Positions 57,091 to 64,000 of a stretch of 64,000 nt of DNA are shown one piece after another. Origin of the DNA: Lepas anatifera. Lineage: Eukaryota; Arthropoda; Thecostraca; Lepadidae. Every line of letters begins with the position of its first letter. Position 1 is the first letter of the stretch. The stretch spans positions 744,001 through 808,000 of the forward strand of contig JAOTON010000971.1 of the NCBI GenBank assembly GCA_034440635.1, in the 5' to 3' direction. The notes under the pieces are model-generated. The model made no database searches. It saw only the letters and a list, made by a program, of their open reading frames with translations, and was not told the origin of the DNA. The position numbers were made by a program, and so were the translations under genes.

Positions 57091-57836
57091 GACAAAATTC
57101 GCACATCATTCCACTATACAAAACGTATACTCATTTTTTACAGTATTTTTGCAGAGGCTAGTTCAATCACATTGTTGAAGTTATTCGCATGTATTCATTG
57201 ACTTCGCAAAGGAACAGGCTAAAAATACGCACTTATTGCATTTAGCATAACAGAATAGCATAATATAAAACACAGAATGCGTGAATGACCTTTATCCCAA
57301 AATATCTTGAAATATTATTTGGGACTTTCCTTCTATAACGCTGGTCTGCTTGCAGTACCTATATTCTCACCCTTTTCCGCATAAGTTATGTGATTTCCCA
57401 ATAAGTCCCCAGCACAGGTTCGATTTGACGTTTATGACCCCATTTGACCTTGAGGACCTAGGCCTAAGTCAATGGAGGATTGGCTATAGTGTAATTACCA
57501 AGGCCCCAGACACCCCCAAATGGTGTTTTCTACGACTCTGGTAATTCGAGATTTCAGGGGCCGGAGGGCCCAACAGGCCCCTCCCCTCCGAGTGCGTGAT
57601 AGTGCTAGACTCCTCTCCAGTGCGCCTGTTAATCTGGCAACGTGGCATGGCAGCCTGCCCCGTCCGTGCTGTCTCGCTCTATTGCGCAATAACACGTTTT
57701 ATAAAGTCAGTATTTTCCAGGATCCAAGTGGCTCCCATCAGCGGTGAGCAGCACAACAGAAAATAAAGAGCAACAGGAAGTCTTAGAAAACATATTCTTC
57801 CCGGATCCTCCAGTGCTCTCCAGCCCTCTACGTCTG

Positions 57837-58819
57837 TTAACACGCACACTGACGAGGGGTGAGTACCCGCCCCGTCGGTTTTTTAGATAGTCTAAAAACG
57901 GTGGCGCGTAGCGCTGCCGTACCTGGTATACCTTTTTCTCTGATCATTTTTTCAACATTTGTCGAAATTTTCACATGCGCATTGACGGGGGCCTGAGCCA
58001 CCTTCGCCTTGACGGGGGGGGGGCGGATACCCGTCCCCCGTAAGATCTCGAGAACCGCGCTAGGTAGCGAAAAACGGTAAACGGCATTGGATAGCCCATC
58101 CACTTCTCCATCGAAAATATTTGAACCATTTTTTTCAGGTCACATTTAAGGTCACTAGAGATCAACACATGCCGTCATAGGGATAACATGTAAATGAAGT
58201 TTTTCGGCCATTGCATCTGAACAAGTAAAAATAGAGCAAAACGACTTGAACTGTATGAATCCTCGCAGCACGCCAAATCGAATGATATATAATTTGACCT
58301 TGCTAGGTCAAATCAAGGATTTGACCAGACCTGAGGTCAGGTCAAAGTCAAGTTTTATAAAATGCATATCATTAGAACTGCAATGACGAGGCAAATCTAA
58401 TGCAGTTAAAATAAATGCTCTATCTCCATTCATAACTGAGTTATTCAGCTAAAACCATTCTTCCTATGTATTTCCAATGGAGACGCCATGGCTCGCACCT
58501 GACCTTAAGTCATCGATATAAAAAATGCCGGAAAATATTTTAGAGAAATCGGTGGGGCCATTGTGTGCTATGAGTTTCAATTGGATAAGTTCACTCTATT
58601 CCGACTTATGCTATCTTAAACCTTTTTTTGAGGTCAGGTCACTTGACCTGTACTGGTGACCTGACCTGAGATGACCTAACCTAAAAATTTTGCCAAAAGT
58701 TGTAAAAATGATGAGGGAAAAGGTATCCCAAGTACGGCGGCGCGTACGCGCCGCCGTTTTTATCCTTTCTCCGAAAAACCCGAGGGGGCGGGACCCGCCC
58801 TCGTCAATGCGCGTGTTAA
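57837..58819 (-). mobile_element. TTAA MITE family F1, copy 2 (inverted, with an extra direct end)
   Basis: Outer left end TTAA (57837) then CACGCACACTGACGAGGGG runs about 135 bp in forward orientation. It is followed at about 57970 by a full F1 in reverse (ATGCGCATTGACGGGGGCCT onward), ending CCTCGTCAATGCGCGTG then TTAA (58816-58819). A forward F1 start joined to an inverted F1 suggests a snap-back or tandem inverted insertion. Confidence 0.75.
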
Positions 58820-59055
58820 GGTTAGGTTATCTCAGGTCAGGTCACCAGCACAGGTCAAGTGACCTGACCTCAAAATTTTTAGATAGCGTAAGTCAGAACA
58901 CACAATTTATCTCATTGAAACTCATCACATAATGGCCCAAATATTTCTCTAAAATACGTTCCGGTATTTTTTATATCAATGACCTAAGGTCAGGTACAAG
59001 CCATGACCTCTCCATTGGAAATAAATGGGAACAATTGTTTTAACTTAATAACTTA

Positions 59056-59191
59056 AGTGTGTTAACACAAGCTTGTTTGTGTATAAATCGTAACGTGTGC
59101 AAGCGTATGTATATGGTGGAATGTGTTTGAACTTTGAACGTGGTGATATGGACAATCTTTGTACGCTGTAAATAAATAGATACATACATAC
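59056..59191 (+). mobile_element. 136-bp retroposon-like insertion with (ATAC)n tail
   Basis: Absent from the other F1 copies at the same point. Flanked by AACTTA at 59050-59055 and 59192-59197. It ends AATAAATAGATACATACATA, a simple-repeat tail typical of LINE or SINE 3' ends. Confidence 0.65.
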
Positions 59192-59606
59192 AACTTAGCA
59201 AAAGATGGTAATAGAGCGTTTATTTTAACTTCATTAGATTGGCCTCCTCTTTGCGGTTCTAATGATATGCGTTTTTGCCTAATTTAACCTTGATCTGACC
59301 TCAGGTCAGGTCAAATGCTATGTTTGACCTGATTTAACCTAGCAAGGTCATTTCATACAGCATTCGATTCGGCTTGCTGCGAGGAATGCAATGGCTTAAA
59401 TTGGTTTGCTCTTTCTTTACTTGTTCAGATGTAATCACCAAAAACCCTCGATTACATGTTATCCCTATGGTTGCATGTTTTAACCTCTAGTGACCTGAAA
59501 TGTGAACGGACAAAAAATGGTTTAAAAATTTTCGATAGAGAAGTAGATGGGCTACCTATTACGGTCTAGGTACCGTTTCTCGCTATCTAGCGTGGCTCTC
59601 GAGATC

Positions 59607-60606
59607 TTAACCCTCACCCCACGGGGGCCCATCAATGGCCCCCCAAAGGTGCAGAAAAATGACGAGGCGCAGCACCGCGGTTGAGGGCTCTATCTCTCAC
59701 CCCATCATTTTCCCATCATCCATGAAATTTTTACCCCAGGTCACCTAAGACAGGTCACCAGACGAGGTCAACCAAGGTCACCTCACTTCAACTTCTGAGC
59801 TTTATAAGAGCTACATTTCTTAGTCGATCAATCTGAAACTTCCTACACTTCATGACTCCTCCAGGGTCTACACGATGTATATCCGGGATTTTTCGATTTT
59901 GTGACCTGAGGTCAGGTTACGAGGTGACCTCTCCATTGAAAAAGCATGGGGAAAGTTGTCTTATGATCTAAAAGTCACAAAAACGGTTGCAAATGCTCAC
60001 CTTGCTCAGAAAAGCGTTCTTGGATACCCTTTCACGGATCCCACGGCCATATTTTCCCTTTGACCTCTCCAAGGTCATCCTAGGTCACCATGAGTCAAAA
60101 ACAGTATTTTGACAATAACTTCTGACCTAATTTAGCTAGAGCGCTGAATCAAATATAATCGTGTATGTCTCGTCACTAACTTTCATTTGATATACGGCAA
60201 GGTCACTTTCTGACCTTTCGTGACCTCAGTTATTAGGTCACGAGGTGACCTTTGGAGGTCAAACCACTGACGGGAGGTCATTGCATTCCGCATAGCGGAA
60301 AAAGGTATGACATTTTCCTATAAAATGGTATGTACCAGACCTTAATAGCTCTAATTTCATAAGAGTTATGCCCAGTTTTCTTAAGCATTGCATATTTAAG
60401 TGAAAATAGCCTACCGTGACCTAACTTGATCTCTGGAGGTCAAGCCATTGAGCTGATCGCTTAAACATGCGAAGTAATTTTTTCCTGAATTCACGCTGGC
60501 TTTCTAATGCACTTTGCAGATTTTTGCTAACCCCCATATTTTCGTTACGGGGATCGATGGCCCCGGTGGGGCGAAGGTGGCACCGGACCCCTGGTGTGGT
60601 GCGGGT
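59607..60606 (-). mobile_element. TTAA-type MITE family F2, copy 2, inserted in F1 copy 3
   Basis: Left TTAA (59607-59610) then CCCTCACCCCACGGGGGCCC; right end GGCCCCGGTGGGGCGAAGGT ... TGTGGTGCGGGT, after which the F1 right end resumes. It is the reverse complement of 43110-44133 and 61843-62873. The right-hand TTAA has been lost. Confidence 0.8.
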
Positions 60607-60835
60607 GGGTGCACTCGCCCCCGTCAAAGCGAATGTGGCTCAGACCTCGTCAATGCGCGTGTTAAGATGGGGCGAACGGCCCCCGTCCCGTCACAGCCCA
60701 ACGAGTTCGCCGATGGGTTGGGGGATGGAAGTAAAAGGGTTCAAAATCATAAAAACACATGATATAAAATAAAATAAAAAATTGGGAGGTTTTGATAGAA
60801 ATGCGTTTTGCTTCCCTTTGGAACCACCCCTGGAG

Positions 60836-61647
60836 TTAACACTCAGTTTTTTTAGAGCGGTAAAAACGGCGGCACGTAGCGCTGATGTGCTTGGTGTACT
60901 TTTCCTCTGATCATTTTTACAACTTTTGTTAAAATCTTAAGGTTAGGTCATCTCAGGTCAGGTCACCAGTGCAAGTCAAATGGCCTGACCTCAAAAAAAC
61001 TTAAGATAGCATAAGTCCGAACAAGGTGAACTTATTCGACTGAAACTCATATCACATAATGGGTCCACCGAGCTCTCTAAAAGATGTTCCGGTATTTTTT
61101 ATATTCATGGCCTAAGGCTAGATACGAGCCATGACCTCTTCGTTGGAAATACATGGAAAAATGTTTTTTTTTTCTGAAAAACATAGTAATGGATAGTGAT
61201 AGAGCGTTTATTTTAACTTCATCAGATTGGCCTTGCCTTTGCGGTTCTAATCATATACCTTCTGATCTAAACTGACCTTGACCTGACCTTCAGGTCAGGT
61301 CAAATGACATATTTGACCTGATTTGACTTAATAAATTCATATTGTATATCATTCGATTTGCCTTGCTGCGAGGATTCTAATGGGCTAACTCTTTTGCTCT
61401 ATCTTTACTTGTTCACCAAAAACCTTCATTTACATGTTATCCCTATGACGGTATGCCTTGACCTCTAGTGAGCTTAGATGTGACCTGACAAAAATTTTGA
61501 AATGTTTTCGATAGAGAAGTGGATGAGCTATCCATCACCGTTTACCGCTTTTCACTATCTAGCGTGATTCTCGAGATCTTAGGGGGTGTGGGTAACCCCT
61601 CCCCGTCAAAACAAAGATGGCTCAGACCCCGTCAATGCGCGTGTTAA
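60836..61647 (+). mobile_element. TTAA MITE family F1, copy 4
   Basis: TTAA (60836-60839) then CACTCAGTTTTTTTAGAGCG and the ACGGCGGCACGTAGCGCTG block; right end CCCCGTCAATGCGCGTG then TTAA (61644-61647). 812 bp; the left terminal repeat is eroded. Confidence 0.8.
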
Positions 61648-61842
61648 CAGAGCGCCTCATAGTGACTAGATCGATTGATCAAAATTCGGGTCTTTGGAGA
61701 CGAAGAATTGCAGTCTTTGATGCGGGGAGCTGGTGAAGCAAAACGTTTCTCCGGGCCCGTACACATAGGCGTAGGAACGTCCAGAATACTGAGGGGCCAG
61801 CGGGCATTTTGAAGTCATTTCTTTCCAGTCAACGCCATAGGT

Positions 61843-62873
61843 TTAACCCGCGCCCCACCGGGGGTCCGGCGCCACCTTCGCCCCACCGGGGGCCATCGAT
61901 AGCCCCCCCTCTAACTCCGAAAATATGGGCGTTAGCGCAAATCTGCAAAGTGCAATAGAAAGCTCGCGTGAATTCAGTAAGAAATTACTTCGCATGTTTT
62001 AGTGCTCAGGTCAATGGTTTGACCTCCAGAGGTCAAATTAGGTCAAGATCGTCTATTTTCACTCAAATATGCAATGATTAAGCAAACTGGGCATAACTTT
62101 TATGCCATTAGAGCTATTGAGACCTGGTAAAGTACATTTGATAGCAAATTGCCAGTACTTTTTCCGCTATGTGGAACGTAAAGACCTCCCGCCAGTGGTT
62201 TGACCGCCAGAGGTCACCTCGTGACCTAATATGACCTGAGGTCACGAAAGGTCAAAAAGTGACCTTGCCGTATATCAAATGAAAGCCAGTGACAAGACAA
62301 ACACGATGGTGTTTGTTTCACCGCTCTAGCTCAATTAGGTCAAAAGTTATTGTCAAAATACTGTTTTTGACCTCTGGTGACCTTGGATGACCTTGGAAAA
62401 GTCAAAGGGCAAATATGACCCCTGGGATCCGTGAAAGGGTGTCCAAAAACGTTGTTCTGAGCAGTCTGAGTATTTGCAATCATTTTTGTGGCTTTTATAT
62501 CATGAAATAGCTTTTCCCCATGCTTTTCCAATGGGAGAGGGTCGCCTCGTGACCTGACCTCAGGGCACGAAATAAAAAAATCCCGGATATACACCTTGTA
62601 GACCCTGGAGGGGTCATGAAGTGTAGGAAGTTTCAAATCGATCGACTTTGAAATGTAGCTCTTACAGAGCTCTAAAGTGAAGTGAGGTGACCTTGGTTGA
62701 CCTCGTCTGGTGACCTGACCTTGGGTGACCCGGGGTAAAAATTTCAGGGATGATGGGAAAATGATGCAGTGAGAGGTAGAGCCCTCAACCGCGGTGCTGC
62801 GCCTCGTCGTTTTTCTGCTATCCCGGAAAAACCTTAGGGGGCCATCGATGGCCCCCGGTGGGGCGAGGGTTAA
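61843..62873 (+). mobile_element. TTAA-type MITE family F2, copy 3 (best preserved)
   Basis: TTAA (61843-61846) then CCCGCGCCCCACCGGGGGTC; right end GGCCCCCGGTGGGGCGAGGG then TTAA (62870-62873). 1031 bp. It includes the everted pair TGACCTGAGGTCA at 62232-62244 and the inverted pair AGGTCACCTCGTGACCT at 62212-62228. Confidence 0.9.
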
Positions 62874-63147
62874 TGGTTAAGAATCATGAATATTGGGGGG
62901 CATGGCTCCCCTGGCCCACCCCGTTCCTACGCCTATGCCCGTGTGTGTGTATTGGTGTTTTAGGGCGCTTTCAGCAACTGGGCTATACGCGCCCACCATT
63001 ACCATGTTTTTCAATTCATAATAATATGCTTAATCTAGATCATGCCAGAGTAATAAAGATTATGGGTGTCAAGGCCACTTGCATGGCAAGGATAATGTGC
63101 AATGTTGTTTAAGGGGTGACAAGAAATCTGGCATTGCTTAACAGTGT

Positions 63148-63999
63148 CTAGGTTTCCCAGCTCCTCCCATCAAACATTTCTGACACGCACCAAGCTGTGC
63201 TTGCATCCCATTGTTGAGGAGGTCTCTCGGTTCGCTCAGGATATCCGAGACCTTTGGGCGGAGATCGGCGAACGAACGTCGTGTTCCCGCCCATGTAGGC
63301 CTCCCGGGCTCTAGGTCCAGAATGCCTTCTATCACTAACGGCAGAAGGGCGAGGCACATCCTGCCAAACATTTTGGACTTCTCCAAAACTTTCCAACGAG
63401 CCAGCTTGCTTGATTTTAATAGGGAACTCTTTTTGCACCCTTGGTACCCATATTTTCTTCCCCTTCGAGTCTCGGAAAAGAAACTCTGGTTTCTGGTGCT
63501 TCCTGGCACCGTGGTGAAGAGACGTCTTTTCGGAGTCGGAGGTCGGGGAACAGAGCCTCCGTTTTCCGTCACGCGACTCTGGGATCACGGAACATGCGTC
63601 TGCTATGTTGGAAGGCGTCTGTGTGGGCGGTGGTGGAGGAGGGTACGGTGGAGGCATAAGCATGGTGTCACCGTTCGCAGGAGTTGGAAGAAGTGCCACG
63701 CTCTGCTCTTTTCGCAAACTGCGTCCTTTAGGTGGCGCTGAGGCTGAACGTTCAGAACCATGTTTCAGCGGTTTGGCCCGCGCTTTCCGAAGTGAAGCGG
63801 GCTGGGCAGCGATTCCAGACTGTGTCTTAATTTCCTTAGCAGATAAAGGTGGACTTTTCTCCTCACTCTCACCCCCGGTAGGATCCGTGGTAATCCGTGG
63901 TTCAGCGGTGGCTGCTGGTACCTCACCCTCATGCTCGGAGGTGTCCTTGGAGAGTTCAGTGGTGACGAGAGTGTGACTGTCATCCAGACATGTCTGAAT
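63148..63999 (-). CDS. Unidentified protein, C-terminal part, running off the window
   Basis: The minus strand is open for 283 codons from the window edge to TAG at 63148-63150. The N-terminal visible part is acidic/Ser/Thr-rich (HTLVTTELSKDTSEHEGEVP). It is followed by a basic segment (LRKARAKPLKHGSERS), a poly-Pro run (PPPYPPPPPPTQTP), a DGKRRLCSPTSDSEK stretch, and a C-terminal half with FRDSKGKKIWVPRVQKEFPI and GLGYPERTERPPQQW. No domain is recognised. Its length without stops and its non-repetitive composition argue for real coding. It could be a terminal exon of a nuclear or cytoplasmic regulatory protein, or an ORF1-type protein of a retroelement. Neither a start codon nor a splice acceptor is visible, so the gene must extend beyond 64000. 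Confidence 0.5.
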   Translation of the reverse strand: MQTCLDDSHTLVTTELSKDTSEHEGEVPAATAEPRITTDPTGGESEEKSPPLSAKEIKTQSGIAAQPASLRKARAKPLKHGSERSASAPPKGRSLRKEQSVALLPTPANGDTMLMPPPYPPPPPPTQTPSNIADACSVIPESRDGKRRLCSPTSDSEKTSLHHGARKHQKPEFLFRDSKGKKIWVPRVQKEFPIKIKQAGSLESFGEVQNVWQDVPRPSAVSDRRHSGPRAREAYMGGNTTFVRRSPPKGLGYPERTERPPQQWDASTAWCVSEMFDGRSWET

Positions 64000-64000
64000 G

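Larger units (their letters stand above)
58816..60665 (+). mobile_element. TTAA MITE family F1, copy 3, interrupted by two later insertions
   Basis: The F1 interior begins right after the shared TTAA (GGTTAGGTTATCTCAGGTCA) and lacks the first ~140 bp of the family. It is collinear with 3001 onward. It is interrupted at 59056-59191 and again at 59607-60606, and ends CCTCGTCAATGCGCGTG then TTAA (60662-60665). Confidence 0.75.

Overview
This is a eukaryotic nuclear window, almost certainly arthropod. It holds three intron-containing housekeeping or structural genes and one open reading frame cut by the window edge, embedded in dense transposable-element debris. The arthropod call rests on a small secreted cuticle-type protein gene (about 52.4-53.1 kb, minus strand) and on animal-type SMARCC, RpL30 and WTAP/fl(2)d proteins. 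I cannot name the species. A crustacean or chelicerate is my guess rather than an insect, but nothing decisive is visible.

Layout: (1) 1-6.7 kb, 3' end of a SMARCC/moira gene (SWI/SNF core subunit, plus strand; three coding exons at 997-1093, 4029-4279 and 4961-5680). A broken LINE reverse-transcriptase end and a truncated SINE lie upstream of the first visible exon. (2) 6.7-18.9 kb, repeat land: small hAT-like MITEs, a 1.9 kb hAT-like element carrying a minisatellite and an L1/Tx1-type endonuclease fragment, a large inverted pair of tandem arrays (13.3-15.05 kb), and a homopolymer tract that looks like an assembly defect (18.23-18.58 kb). (3) 19.0-24.55 kb, RpL30 (plus strand), whose large second intron holds a TTAA-flanked MITE and a 2.3 kb hAT-like element. 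(4) 24.6-30.7 kb, intergenic with a cluster of hAT-like MITEs. (5) 30.7-42.1 kb, WTAP/fl(2)d (plus strand, 381 aa, five coding exons), the m6A-writer and splicing cofactor. One intron holds a 27-bp minisatellite that stays open in frame; a second minisatellite runs into the last splice acceptor. (6) 42.1-52.4 kb, MITEs and two oppositely oriented LINE 3' fragments. (7) 52.42-53.9 kb, the cuticle-type gene (minus strand), with a one-base frame break in exon 2. (8) 53.9-63.1 kb, nested TTAA-flanked MITEs rich in AGGTCA half-sites. (9) 63.15-64 kb, a minus-strand ORF of 283 codons running off the window, unidentified.

The genes are neighbours, not a pathway: SMARCC acts in chromatin remodelling, RpL30 in the ribosome, WTAP in mRNA methylation and splicing, and the cuticle protein is secreted. 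The most distinctive content is the mobile DNA. Two broad sets of non-autonomous DNA elements can be delimited by eye. One set has CA...TG ends and 8-bp target duplications (hAT-like, several G-rich families). The other has TTAA flanks (piggyBac-like) and includes families whose bodies are packed with AGGTCA half-sites in direct, inverted and everted arrangements. Boundaries were found by reading; copy identity and genome-wide copy number were not computed.
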